From Acinetobacter calcoaceticus (GTDB lineage Bacteria > Pseudomonadota > Gammaproteobacteria > Pseudomonadales > Moraxellaceae): DNA of 64,000 nt. Position 1 is the stretch's first letter. Each line of letters starts with the position of its first letter. Location: positions 1,302,001 through 1,366,000 of the forward strand of contig NZ_LS999521.1 in NCBI RefSeq assembly GCF_900520355.1, given 5' to 3'. The position numbers and the translations under genes are program-made. The notes below the pieces were generated by a model. The model was not told the origin of the DNA. It searched no databases and saw only the letters and a program-made list of their open reading frames with translations. Shown in pieces: positions 8,588-17,207 of this stretch.

Positions 8588-8607
8588 TGTGTCGTCAAAT
8601 GTAAAGT
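8588..8607 (+). promoter_or_regulatory. Candidate AraC-type regulator binding site, copy 1
   Basis: The 20 bases beginning TGTGTCGTCAAATG match positions 16401-16420 at 19 of 20 bases. The element ends 78 nt before the start codon of the quinone oxidoreductase gene; the other copy ends 81 nt before the hydrolase start. Same orientation, similar distance and closeness to an AraC-family gene suggest an activator site. Binding by that regulator is inference. Confidence 0.6.
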
Positions 8608-8685
8608 GGCACATATCCTACTTATTGTAGTTTGAGTTATTGCTGTTATAGGCACTTAATAAAAAACCAAAATATGGGATAGGAC

Positions 8686-9672
8686 ATGACGTTGACGAAA
8701 GCTATACGTTTCTATGGAACAGGAACGCCTGAAGTAATGCGCTATGAAGATGTAGAAGTAGGAGACCCAAAAGCTGGAGAAGTACGCCTACGCCATGTGG
8801 CAGTCGGTTTAAATTATGCCGATACATATTTTCGTAATGGAACATATAAAATTCCAATGCCTAATGGCATGGGTGTCGAGGCTTCTGGTGTTGTCGAAGC
8901 TTTAGGTGAAGGGGTCACTCAGCTTAAAGTGGGTGATCGGGTCACTTATACAGGTTTTTTAAATACTTTAGGTGCATATAGCACCAACCGTCTAATTTCA
9001 GCAGATGCGCTGATTAAATTACCCGAAGAAATTTCTTGTGAAACAGCGGCAGCCATGACCATGAGAGGGTTGACCGCTGCTTATCTAATGCGCCGTATTT
9101 ATAACTTTAAAGCTGGCGATTCAATTTTATTGCATGCAGCTGCAGGCGGTGTTGGGTTGATTGTTTCTCAATGGGCTAAATTACTTGGCTTAACAGTTAT
9201 CGGTACCACATCTTCTGAAGAAAAAGCTGCCGTAGCACGAGCTCATGGTTGTGATCATGTCATTAATTATAGCCATGAAAATGTTGCTGAACGTGTACGC
9301 GAGCTAACTGGTGGCGTTGGTGTAAATGTCGTTTTCGATAGTGTCGGTCAAGCCACTTTCATGAGTTCATTAGATTCTCTAAAACGCCGTGGTTTATTAG
9401 TCTGTGTAGGCACTGCATCTGGTCCAATTCCTGCTTTTGATCCGGTATTACTTGCCATAAAAGGTTCACTGTTTGTAACGCGTCCAGCTTTAGCAGATTA
9501 CATTGCAGATCCTGCCGAGAAAAAAGAACTGGCCAATGAATTATTCGATCATGTTCGACATGGACGAATCAAAATTGAAATTAATCAGCGCTATGAGCTA
9601 AAGGATGCCGTGCAAGCTCATCGTGATTTAGAAGCACGTAAAACAATAGGTTCATCAATTTTTGTAATTTGA
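8686..9672 (+). CDS. NADPH:quinone oxidoreductase-like zinc-less MDR protein
   Basis: A 328-residue medium-chain dehydrogenase/reductase of the QOR branch. It has the GroES-like N-domain (VGLNYADTYFRNG) and a Rossmann fold with AAAGGVGLIVSQWAK around residues 146-160. The catalytic zinc cysteines of alcohol dehydrogenases are absent, as in quinone or enone reductases. It is probably the first gene of the seven-gene catabolic operon and would reduce a quinone- or enone-type intermediate with NADPH. The next gene begins 11 bp after its stop. Confidence 0.88.
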   Translation: MTLTKAIRFYGTGTPEVMRYEDVEVGDPKAGEVRLRHVAVGLNYADTYFRNGTYKIPMPNGMGVEASGVVEALGEGVTQLKVGDRVTYTGFLNTLGAYSTNRLISADALIKLPEEISCETAAAMTMRGLTAAYLMRRIYNFKAGDSILLHAAAGGVGLIVSQWAKLLGLTVIGTTSSEEKAAVARAHGCDHVINYSHENVAERVRELTGGVGVNVVFDSVGQATFMSSLDSLKRRGLLVCVGTASGPIPAFDPVLLAIKGSLFVTRPALADYIADPAEKKELANELFDHVRHGRIKIEINQRYELKDAVQAHRDLEARKTIGSSIFVI

Positions 9673-9683
9673 AGGGATTTCTT

Positions 9684-10532
9684 ATGCAAATTGAACAGCT
9701 AACTTGCAATATTGGTGCAGAGTTAAGTGGTATAAAACTGTCTGATGCAATTTACGACGATGGTTTATTTTCTGAAATTCGTACCCAACTGCTTAAACAT
9801 CGTGTTTTGTTTTTACGAGATCAACATTTAACCCGTCAGGATCATGTCGCATTTGCAGAAAAATTCGGGCAATTAGAAGCTCATCCAGCGGTCAGGAGCC
9901 ATCCTGATCATCCTGGTTTATTGCAGATTTATAAAAGCCCCGAAAGTCCAGTTGATCGTTATGAAAATTCTTGGCATAGCGATGCAAGCTGGCGCAAGGC
10001 CCCACCTATGGGATGTGTGCTGCATTGTGTTGAATGTCCATCTGTAGGTGGCGATACAATGTGGACAAATATGGTCATGGCCTATGAGTTTTTACCTGAA
10101 GATATTAAGGATAAGATTGCAGACTTACGTGCGTACCACAGCATAGAAGCGAGTTTTGGCGCTGCGTTGCCACTTGAGAAGCGTTTGGAATTAAAAGAAA
10201 AGTTCCCCGATGCAGAGCATCCAGTGGTACGTACTCATCCTGAAACGGGCGAGAAAATTTTATACGTCAACGCGTTTACCACCCATTTCAGTAACTATCA
10301 CACCAAAGAGCGAGTCAGATTTGGACAAGATGCCAATCCGGGCGCAGCTGAACTACTACGTTACTTAATTTCTCAAGCCTATATTCCAGAGTTTCAAGTA
10401 CGCTGGCGTTGGAAGCCTAACAGTATTGCAATTTGGGATAACCGCAGTACACAACACTATGCCGTGATGGACTATCCGCCATGTCATCGAAAAATGGAAC
10501 GGGCCGGCATTATTGGTGACGCAACCTATTAA
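9684..10532 (+). CDS. TauD/TfdA-family 2-oxoglutarate/Fe(II)-dependent dioxygenase
   Basis: Non-haem iron oxygenase of 282 residues, near the length of E. coli TauD. The iron ligands are H98 and D100 (SWHSDASW) and H258 (TQHYA), with a C-terminal arginine (HRKMER) for 2-oxoglutarate or substrate; EFQVRWRWKPNSIAIWDNR is strongly TauD-like. The ATG at 9684 is chosen over an upstream TTG because GAAGGGA stands 6 bp before it. TauD enzymes hydroxylate sulfonates, releasing sulfite and an aldehyde; others cleave aryloxy acids. By recalled alignment a tyrosine that contacts taurine in E. coli TauD is valine here, so another substrate is likely. Second gene of the operon. Confidence 0.9.
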   Translation: MQIEQLTCNIGAELSGIKLSDAIYDDGLFSEIRTQLLKHRVLFLRDQHLTRQDHVAFAEKFGQLEAHPAVRSHPDHPGLLQIYKSPESPVDRYENSWHSDASWRKAPPMGCVLHCVECPSVGGDTMWTNMVMAYEFLPEDIKDKIADLRAYHSIEASFGAALPLEKRLELKEKFPDAEHPVVRTHPETGEKILYVNAFTTHFSNYHTKERVRFGQDANPGAAELLRYLISQAYIPEFQVRWRWKPNSIAIWDNRSTQHYAVMDYPPCHRKMERAGIIGDATY

Positions 10533-10592
10533 ATCTACAGATTAAAAAATTCTATCTGATTGAAAATTCATAAAATATATAAGGAGATGCAC

Positions 10593-11645
10593 ATGCAATT
10601 CTTTGACGATTCTTTGCACCCAGAAAATATGGAAAAAGTGGTAATCACGGTTGCGCCGTATGGACCGGAATGGATGCCTGAAGACTTTCCCGAAGATATT
10701 CCTGTGACCATGGATGAGCAAATACAAAAAGCGGTCGAGTGTTATGAAGCGGGTGCTACGGTGCTGCATTTACATGTCCGTGAGCTTGATGGCAAAGGCT
10801 CTAAACGTCTCTCAAAATTTAATGAACTCATCGCAGGTGTTCGTGAAGCTGTGCCTGACATGATTATTCAGGTGGGTGGTTCGATTTCATTTGCACCAGA
10901 GAGTGAAGGTGAGGCGGCACTATGGCTAAGTGATGACACTCGACATATGTTAGCCGAACTTACACCAAAACCTGATCAGGTCACGGTAGCTATTAACACC
11001 ACCCAAATGAATATTATGGAATTGCTCTATCCTGAATATTTAGAAGGGACTTCATTGGCACATCCAGCGACTCAGGCAGCCTATGCTGAGATGACCGTGC
11101 CAGCTGGTCCAGCATGGGTAACTGAACATATTAAGCGCTTGTGTAAAAACAATATTCAACCACACTTTCAGTTAACGGGAATGCATGGTCTTGAAACCCT
11201 AGAACGTATGGTGCGTAAAGGGTTGTATATGGGGCCGTTAAACTTAACTTGGATTGGAATTGGTGGTGGTTTTGATGGTCCAAACCCATTTAATTTCTTT
11301 AATTTTATTCATCGCGTACCTGATGGGTGTACTTTGACATCCGAATCTCTGCTCAAAAATGTATTACCTTTTAACACCATGTCGATGGCAATGGGGTTAC
11401 ATGCTCGTGTAGGTAACGAAGATACGATTATTGATCATCACGGACGCCGTTTTTCCTCTGTAGAGCAAATTAAGCAAACCGTTCGGATTGCCCATGAATT
11501 AGGTCGTGAAATTGCATCAGGAAAAGAAGCTCGTGAAATTTACCGCATTGGGGTGCAATACAACAGTATCGAAGAAACCCTAATCGCAAATGGTATGGCA
11601 CCCAACCGTAAAGCAGGGCACAAAGGCGTTCCTCAGCGTAACTAA
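10593..11645 (+). CDS. Beta-keto acid cleavage enzyme (BKACE / Kce-like, DUF849)
   Basis: A 350-residue TIM-barrel zinc enzyme. BKACE proteins condense a beta-keto acid with acetyl-CoA to give acetoacetate and a new acyl-CoA; 3-keto-5-aminohexanoate in lysine fermentation is one known substrate. Visible are the metal-binding H59-x-H61 (VLHLHVREL), QVGGSISF, and the GLHARVGNEDTI block near the C-terminus. The ATG at 10593 has AAGGAG 6 bp upstream; longer starts would place the ribosome-binding site inside the coding region. The N-terminal substrate pocket (VAPYGPEW) differs from classic Kce, so the substrate is open. Confidence 0.87.
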   Translation: MQFFDDSLHPENMEKVVITVAPYGPEWMPEDFPEDIPVTMDEQIQKAVECYEAGATVLHLHVRELDGKGSKRLSKFNELIAGVREAVPDMIIQVGGSISFAPESEGEAALWLSDDTRHMLAELTPKPDQVTVAINTTQMNIMELLYPEYLEGTSLAHPATQAAYAEMTVPAGPAWVTEHIKRLCKNNIQPHFQLTGMHGLETLERMVRKGLYMGPLNLTWIGIGGGFDGPNPFNFFNFIHRVPDGCTLTSESLLKNVLPFNTMSMAMGLHARVGNEDTIIDHHGRRFSSVEQIKQTVRIAHELGREIASGKEAREIYRIGVQYNSIEETLIANGMAPNRKAGHKGVPQRN

Positions 11646-11651
11646 TGTAAC

Positions 11652-11725
11652 AAGGTCTAATGGAATTTAGACCTTAATTGTAGTGCAGCTTATTTGCTTT
11701 GAGTTTAAAGATGTAATGCTGCACT
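11652..11725. repeat. Two inverted repeats between the BKACE and MFS genes
   Basis: A perfect 9-bp stem (AAGGTCTAA, 11652-11660, with TTAGACCTT, 11667-11675) starts 7 bp after the BKACE stop but lacks a T-run. A second pair, AGTGCAGC (11682-11689) and GCTGCACT (11718-11725), is separated by 28 bp. They could be an mRNA processing or stability structure, a partial terminator or an operator. The MFS gene behind them has its own strong AAGGAGG site. Confidence 0.5.
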
Positions 11726-11762
11726 CGCTCAATAGAAATTATAAAAAATACAAGGAGGTCTT

Positions 11763-13112
11763 ATGAATGCGCATCAGTATTCAGATCAGATGAGCGATGT
11801 TGATACGTCAATCAGTATACCTCGTCGTTATGCATGGCTTGTTTTTGCTTTAACTTTTGGTTTACTCATTTCAGATTACATGTCACGGCAAGTATTAAAC
11901 GCAGTCTTTCCGTTGCTCAAAACTGAATGGTTACTCAGTGACAGCCAGCTAGGTTTGCTCAGTGGCATTGTCGCCTTAATGGTAGGTTTATTGACTCTGC
12001 CGTTATCTTTATTAGCAGACCGTTTTGGACGAGTTAAAAGCTTGGCCATTATGGCGGCATTATGGAGTTTAGCGACTTTAGGGTGTGCACTTGCTGAAAA
12101 CTATGAGCAAATGTTTATTGCTCGTTTTATGGTTGGTGTAGGTGAGGCGGCCTATGGCAGTGTTGGTATTGCAGTGGTTGTAGCTGTTTTTCCAAGGGAA
12201 ATGCGTGCAACACTTGCTAGTGCTTTTATGGCTGGCGGTGTATTCGGTTCATTTTTGGGTATGGCCTTAGGTGGTGTTCTCGCTCAGCACTTTGGCTGGC
12301 GTTGGGCTTTTGGCGCTATTGCTTTATTTGGCCTCATTTTGGCTTTTCTATATCCAGTTCTAGTCAAAGAAAAAAGAATAGCTTCTTCACATCAAAATAA
12401 GAATCGTAGCAAAACCAAGCACATTCAAAGTCCTTTAAAAACTTTATATTCAAGTCGTTCAGTCATTGCCACTTACATTGGTAGTGGGTTGCAACTATTT
12501 GTTGGTGGCACGGTGATTGTCTGGATGCCGAGTTATCTCAATCGCTATTACGGCATGAGTACTGACAAAGCAGGTGTAATGGCAGCAGTGATTGTACTCT
12601 GTAGTGCTGTAGGTACAATTCTATGCGGTATGTTATGTGATTATTTGGGCCGTAATTGTCCTGATCGTAAGGTTAGTTTAGCCATTACATACTGCTTGGT
12701 CAGTTGTGTGCTTTTATTAATTGCTTTTGCTGTGCCTGCGGGGCGCAGCCAGTTACTTCTAATTTGCCTTGGAATGTTTATTGCCCTAGGAACCAATGGT
12801 CCATCCAGTGCCATGGTAGCCAATCTCACACATAACTCAGTTCATGGCTCTGCGTTTGCAACGCTCACCTTAGCTAATAATTTTCTGGGTTTAGCGCTTG
12901 GTCCTTTGGTCGTTGGCAAAGTATCTGATGTGATCGGTTTACACAGCGCATTTCAGCTGATGCCATTGGTCAGTATTGCAGCCGCTGCCGTATTTTTTTA
13001 TGCCAAACGCCATTATCACAAAGATATTGCACGCTTTGAACAGCAAGGAATGACTGAACTTAAAAATCATTCAGATAACCAAATACAAAAATGTAGGATG
13101 AATAATAAATGA
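11763..13112 (+). CDS. MFS transporter, organic-acid/aromatic-acid type
   Basis: A 449-residue inner-membrane carrier with twelve predicted helices. The cytoplasmic loop 2-3 signature is LADRFGRVKS, and there is a long basic central loop after helix 6. The sequence suggests the anion:cation or sugar-phosphate-type subgroup; the substrate is presumably the compound degraded by the operon. A strong ribosome-binding site (AAGGAGG) stands 4 bp before the ATG. Its stop overlaps the next start (ATGA), so the downstream gene is translationally coupled. Confidence 0.88.
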   Translation: MNAHQYSDQMSDVDTSISIPRRYAWLVFALTFGLLISDYMSRQVLNAVFPLLKTEWLLSDSQLGLLSGIVALMVGLLTLPLSLLADRFGRVKSLAIMAALWSLATLGCALAENYEQMFIARFMVGVGEAAYGSVGIAVVVAVFPREMRATLASAFMAGGVFGSFLGMALGGVLAQHFGWRWAFGAIALFGLILAFLYPVLVKEKRIASSHQNKNRSKTKHIQSPLKTLYSSRSVIATYIGSGLQLFVGGTVIVWMPSYLNRYYGMSTDKAGVMAAVIVLCSAVGTILCGMLCDYLGRNCPDRKVSLAITYCLVSCVLLLIAFAVPAGRSQLLLICLGMFIALGTNGPSSAMVANLTHNSVHGSAFATLTLANNFLGLALGPLVVGKVSDVIGLHSAFQLMPLVSIAAAAVFFYAKRHYHKDIARFEQQGMTELKNHSDNQIQKCRMNNK

Positions 13113-13765
13113 TGATTCGGCAATTACACATTGATGTATTTTTTGACTTTATTTGTCCTTGGTGTTTGATCGGAAAACGTCAGTTACTGATCGCTATAAA
13201 TAGATTTTATCAGCTTCACCCTAGCGTCAAAGTTGTCGTGCATTGGCGAGGTGTTCAGCTCATACCAGACTTGGCAGTTGAAGGAGTGCCTTTTCAAACA
13301 TTCTATTTGAAAAGATTAGGTAGCTTGACAGCAGTTCACATGAGACAGGAACAAGTCAATAAAGCCGCAAATAAGGTTGGCCTCAAAATCGATTTTGAAC
13401 AGATTAAACGCATGCCAAACACGGCTAAGGCTCATCGCTTATTTGATAAAGCTTTAAAGATCGGTACTCCTGAGCAGTGCAATATGCTGTTAGAACAGCT
13501 CTTTGCTGCATATTTTTATGATGGCTTAGACATTGGAAATACCACCACTTTATACAAAATCGCGAAACGTTGTGGCTTCCCACCTGAGCTAATCAAAAAT
13601 TTACTTATTCAAGATCATCAAGATTTTATCTCTGCAAGTACAGGAGGTAATGGTGTGCCTTACTTTATTTTTGATCGGGCCTCTGCATTAGTTGGAGCGC
13701 AATCAGCAGATGCACTTTATCAAGCGATGCACGAGGCACTTGTTGTTCAGGGAGAATTAATGTGA
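13109..13765 (+). CDS. DsbA-family (FrnE/HCCA isomerase-like) oxidoreductase
   Basis: A 218-residue cytoplasmic thioredoxin-fold protein with no signal peptide. The redox motif CPWC is at residues 16-19 (FDFICPWCLIG), and the C-terminal NGVPYFIFDR is the cis-proline region. FrnE-like proteins of this type are linked to polyketide or aromatic metabolism, and the related 2-hydroxychromene-2-carboxylate isomerases use glutathione. Here it may be a glutathione-dependent isomerase or a thiol oxidoreductase of the pathway. Start and stop both overlap its neighbours by 4 bp. Confidence 0.85.
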   Translation: MMIRQLHIDVFFDFICPWCLIGKRQLLIAINRFYQLHPSVKVVVHWRGVQLIPDLAVEGVPFQTFYLKRLGSLTAVHMRQEQVNKAANKVGLKIDFEQIKRMPNTAKAHRLFDKALKIGTPEQCNMLLEQLFAAYFYDGLDIGNTTTLYKIAKRCGFPPELIKNLLIQDHQDFISASTGGNGVPYFIFDRASALVGAQSADALYQAMHEALVVQGELM

Positions 13766-14088
13766 CTACTCGATTTGAAGTACCTCTAGACAAAATACCG
13801 AATTCAGGCGAACGGGCTTTTTTTAAAGTCGGAGATAAAACTCTTGCGCTATTTAATATTGCGACTCAATTTTATGCAATCGATGACAGTTGTCCTCATC
13901 AGGGCGCATCGCTATTTAGCGGACGTTTAGAAGGACGAGTAATTCAGTGCTGTGCCCATGGTCTACGCTTTGATTTAACAAATGGCTGTTTAGTTAATTC
14001 TTCTCAGCTCAAAGTTGCAACCTATCCCGTAGAAGTGATTGAGGAAAAAGTATTTATTGTGATGGGTTCTGGGGAAAATCATGGCTAG
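13762..14088 (+). CDS. Rieske [2Fe-2S] ferredoxin-type protein
   Basis: A 108-residue protein consisting of one Rieske domain. Cluster ligands are C44 and H46 (SCPHQG) and C63 and H66 (CCAHG). The start is GTG, overlapping the stop of the DsbA-like gene by 4 bp. Such small proteins carry electrons to ring-hydroxylating or other oxygenases, but no terminal Rieske oxygenase subunit is present nearby, so its partner is unclear. The TauD-type enzyme does not need one in its classic mechanism. Confidence 0.88.
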   Translation: MTTRFEVPLDKIPNSGERAFFKVGDKTLALFNIATQFYAIDDSCPHQGASLFSGRLEGRVIQCCAHGLRFDLTNGCLVNSSQLKVATYPVEVIEEKVFIVMGSGENHG

Positions 14089-15091
14089 CTTAGTTTTGAA
14101 AAATTTTACCCAGCGCACACGAGAATTAGCACCGGGTTTTGTGGTCAGTTCAGTCGTTGCTGCGGCTGCCTGTTTTTTATCTGAGCACTATGGTGCCCCA
14201 GTCATGTTATTTGCCTTACTGCTAGGTATGAGTCTAAATTTTTTAGCAGCCGAAAGTAAATGTAAGGCAGGTATTGAATTCACCGCACGTACTGTGCTTC
14301 GAATGGGTATTGCCTTACTCGGCATGCGTATAACTTTAGGACAAATCACTGCACTAGGGTGGCAGCCTGTAGCCTTAGTCATAACTCTGGTTATTGTAAC
14401 AATCGCCGTTTCAGTGATTGCTGCTAAAATTTTAGGTTTCCAAAGACTATTTGGTATGTTGACCGGTGGATCAACCGCAATTTGTGGTGCTTCAGCTGCG
14501 CTAGCATTGTCAGCTGCCTTTCCAAATCATCCCCAAAAAGAAAAAGCGACCTTGTTTACTGTCATTGGGGTCTCTGCACTTTCAACATTAGCAATGATTG
14601 TCTATCCAATGATTGCGAAGTGGTTAGAGCTATCGCCACAAGCTGCGGGTGTCTTTCTCGGAGCTACCATTCATGATGTAGCGCAAGTGGTGGGAGCAGG
14701 TTATAGCATGTCTACCGAAACAGGTGATACTGCGACTGTAGTTAAACTGATGCGTGTAGCAATGTTACTTCCAGTGATTGTTTGTGCGGCAATGATTACC
14801 CGCATGCAAGGTGCAGATACAATGGGGGAGCGTCCACCATTACTGCCTTGGTTTGCAGTTGGCTTTTTAATACTGGCTTGTATTAACAGTACAGGGTGGG
14901 TACCAGTAATGATTCAAAATGGAATAAACGATTTATCACGCTGGTTTTTAGTCATCGCAATTAGTGCTTTGGGTATGAAAACTCAGTTGAAAGAATTGGC
15001 ATCTGTCGGGATTAAACCAATTCTTCTCATGGTCGGTGAAAGCATATTTTTAGTGGTATTAGTTTTAGCCTTAATGCACTTTTGGTTTTAA
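14081..15091 (+). CDS. YeiH/TauZ-type putative sulfate or sulfite exporter (UPF0324)
   Basis: A 336-residue membrane protein with about ten helices. Family motifs include LLGMSLNFLA, GIALLGMRI, GGSTAICGASAA and GATIHDVAQVVGAG. Members of this family are annotated as sulfate/sulfite exporters and occur in desulfonation gene clusters such as those for taurine. The gene overlaps the Rieske gene by 8 bp and ends the operon. Its presence beside a TauD-type oxygenase is the main argument that the pathway releases sulfite. Confidence 0.88.
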   Translation: MASLVLKNFTQRTRELAPGFVVSSVVAAAACFLSEHYGAPVMLFALLLGMSLNFLAAESKCKAGIEFTARTVLRMGIALLGMRITLGQITALGWQPVALVITLVIVTIAVSVIAAKILGFQRLFGMLTGGSTAICGASAALALSAAFPNHPQKEKATLFTVIGVSALSTLAMIVYPMIAKWLELSPQAAGVFLGATIHDVAQVVGAGYSMSTETGDTATVVKLMRVAMLLPVIVCAAMITRMQGADTMGERPPLLPWFAVGFLILACINSTGWVPVMIQNGINDLSRWFLVIAISALGMKTQLKELASVGIKPILLMVGESIFLVVLVLALMHFWF

Positions 15092-15199
15092 GTTAATTTT
15101 AAATCTTTAGAGGAGGTTCTGGGTTATTCACAAAACTTCTTCTTTTATTTAAAGCTGTTTTGAATCAATTCATCTTCTTTACTCTAAATACACCCGTGT

Positions 15200-16210
15200 T
15201 TAATTCAGTAGCGATTTGTTATGACTACGCCACATATTCGGTGACATCCCAAATTGATTAATGAACCAACGCGTAAAAGAGCTCGGCATCGAATAACCTA
15301 AAATATCAGACACTTGAGCGAGTGAATAATTTAGATTTTTTAAATAGCGCAATACGAGGTCTTTACGTACTTCATTGATTAAATCACTAAAACTCGTCTG
15401 TGCTTCTTCTAAGCGACGCTGTAAGGTCCGGACATGAAGACCATGTGTTTGAGCGACTTGATCAATCGTAGCGCGACCCATTGGTAAAAGAAGATAAATA
15501 CTTTTACGAATATCAAAAATCATGGTTGATTCATTACTATTCTGTAAAATATCTAAATAACGCTGTGCATGGTTGGCCATAGCCAGATTTGCTTGAGGAT
15601 TTGTTGTATCAAGTTCGGCCGCGGTACAAACAATACCATTAAAGTCACTTCCAAATTCTAAGGCACAGCCAAAAATCCGCCGATGGAGGGTTAAATCGCT
15701 TGGTGGATTATGGGTGAAGTGAACACTTAATGGTCGCCATTTTTGCATCAGTAACGCTGCACAAAAACGATGGGTAATTCCTAAAGCAAGTTCAGTGGCT
15801 TGACGACTATATCCGCAAGTTGTAGTCACGACTTCTTCTCGAATAACCACCGTATCATCGACTTCCTCAATATAAATCTCAAGTGAGTTATTGAGTAAAT
15901 TCCTATAACGAACAATCGTTTGTAAGGCATCTCGTAAAGTGTGCTGATAATTTAACAAAAGGCTAATTTCACCAAAATCTGCAATTTCGCGTTGCTCTGC
16001 CATATGTAAACCGAAAACATCGCAGCTACTCATTTGGGCTGAGTCTTCAAGCAAGGTAATGGCTTTATCTACAGGAATGCGTTGTTTAAGATCATTTAAT
16101 TGAGTTTGACTAAGCCCAACACGTGATAATAAATGGTAGGGGTTTAGATCTAATTGTTGAGCAACTGCCAAATAATTTTTTAAAGAGGCCGTATGCGCAA
16201 GAGGTACCAT
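15200..16210 (-). CDS. AraC-family transcriptional regulator
   Basis: A 336-residue regulator with an N-terminal ligand-binding domain of the Arabinose_bd (OruR-like) type (about 20-200) and a C-terminal pair of helix-turn-helix motifs (GRATIDQVAQTHGLHVRTLQRRL and the segment with LAQVSDILGYSMPSSFTRWF). It lies 108 bp after the convergent operon and is divergent from the hydrolase gene. The 20-bp element at 16401-16420 in its upstream region recurs before the operon, so it is the likely activator of both. The inducer is unknown. Confidence 0.9.
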   Translation of the reverse strand: MVPLAHTASLKNYLAVAQQLDLNPYHLLSRVGLSQTQLNDLKQRIPVDKAITLLEDSAQMSSCDVFGLHMAEQREIADFGEISLLLNYQHTLRDALQTIVRYRNLLNNSLEIYIEEVDDTVVIREEVVTTTCGYSRQATELALGITHRFCAALLMQKWRPLSVHFTHNPPSDLTLHRRIFGCALEFGSDFNGIVCTAAELDTTNPQANLAMANHAQRYLDILQNSNESTMIFDIRKSIYLLLPMGRATIDQVAQTHGLHVRTLQRRLEEAQTSFSDLINEVRKDLVLRYLKNLNYSLAQVSDILGYSMPSSFTRWFINQFGMSPNMWRSHNKSLLN

Positions 16211-16400
16211 TTTATTATCTCCTTGTTCTTAATCAGCCATATTCCTTACAGCTCATATCTAGTTATAACCAAAATATACACATTACAAAAGCTTTTATTT
16301 AAGAGCTTAATTGTTAAGTACGCTTAATTTGAAACTTCTTCTCTTAAGTTAATTGTAATTACAAAAATTATTTTAATGAATTTAAGAAATTTTAAAAAGA

Positions 16401-16420
16401 TGTGTCGTCAAATGAAAAGT
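16401..16420 (+). promoter_or_regulatory. Candidate AraC-type regulator binding site, copy 2
   Basis: Starts TGTGTCGTCAAATG and differs from 8588-8607 at a single base (A for T at position 15). It lies between the AraC gene and the hydrolase gene, ending 81 nt before the latter's start, and could serve autoregulation as well as activation. The rest of the 291-bp intergenic region is AT-rich with no gene visible. Confidence 0.6.
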
Positions 16421-16501
16421 CCGTGACGCCTTATGTACACCATTAACTGAAATGAGCCTTTATTGTGAATGGAGTTTTATAAAAATTCTTGTGCATCCTA
16501 G

Positions 16502-17107
16502 ATGGCAAAGTTCACAGGCGTCAAAATGGAAAAAATACAAACCAGAGCAACGATTTTAATTATTCCGGGGTTACGCGACCACGTTCCCGAGCATTGGCAA
16601 ACGATCTTAGAAACAAGACTAGCGAAGGTTCGCTCCGTACCACCTGTACAAACCAATAAACTCAATTGTGAAAATAGAGTTGCTGCCATACAAGTACAGC
16701 TCGAACAAATACAAGGTCCTGTCATTTTAGTTGCCCACAGCGCGGGTGTTCTGATGACTATACACTGGGCTGCCAAACATCAAAGACCAATTCAAGGTGC
16801 TCTACTTGTTACCCCACCTGACTTAAACGAAAGTTGGCCTGCAAATTATCCGAGCCCAGTCGTACTTCATCAAGAAGGATGGAACCCTTTACCTCATCAA
16901 AAGTTACCTTTCCCTAGCATTTTGGTTGCAAGCACCAATGACCATTTAGCTCGCTATGAAGCTGTAAGTGATATGGCAGAAAAATGGGGTAGTCAACTCG
17001 TAAATTTAGGTGCGGTGGGACATTTGAACCCTGCATCAGGCTTTGGTTATTGGCCCTTAGCTGAGCAATTTATTCAACAGTTAGATCAGGGGGAACAACC
17101 TGCGTAG
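16502..17107 (+). CDS. RBBP9/YdeN-family serine alpha/beta hydrolase
   Basis: A 201-residue hydrolase of the DUF1234/RBBP9 group. It has the entry motif IPGLRDHVPEHWQ, nucleophile S80 in VAHSAG, a likely acid in ASTNDHLARYE and the histidine in GAVGHLNPASGFG. The usual family beginning corresponds to the ATG at 16526 (MEKIQ), so the first eight residues may not be translated; neither start has a strong ribosome-binding site. It is preceded by the 20-bp element shared with the 8.7 kb operon, so it may hydrolyse an ester or thioester of that pathway. Confidence 0.82.
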   Translation: MAKFTGVKMEKIQTRATILIIPGLRDHVPEHWQTILETRLAKVRSVPPVQTNKLNCENRVAAIQVQLEQIQGPVILVAHSAGVLMTIHWAAKHQRPIQGALLVTPPDLNESWPANYPSPVVLHQEGWNPLPHQKLPFPSILVASTNDHLARYEAVSDMAEKWGSQLVNLGAVGHLNPASGFGYWPLAEQFIQQLDQGEQPA

Positions 17108-17207
17108 TACGAAAAAAATACCTGCTTATGTAAACCATTTAAAAGCCAATGGATGGCTTTGAGTAATAAGCAATAAATAAGAACAATCATATTTACAGGG
17201 AGATAAT

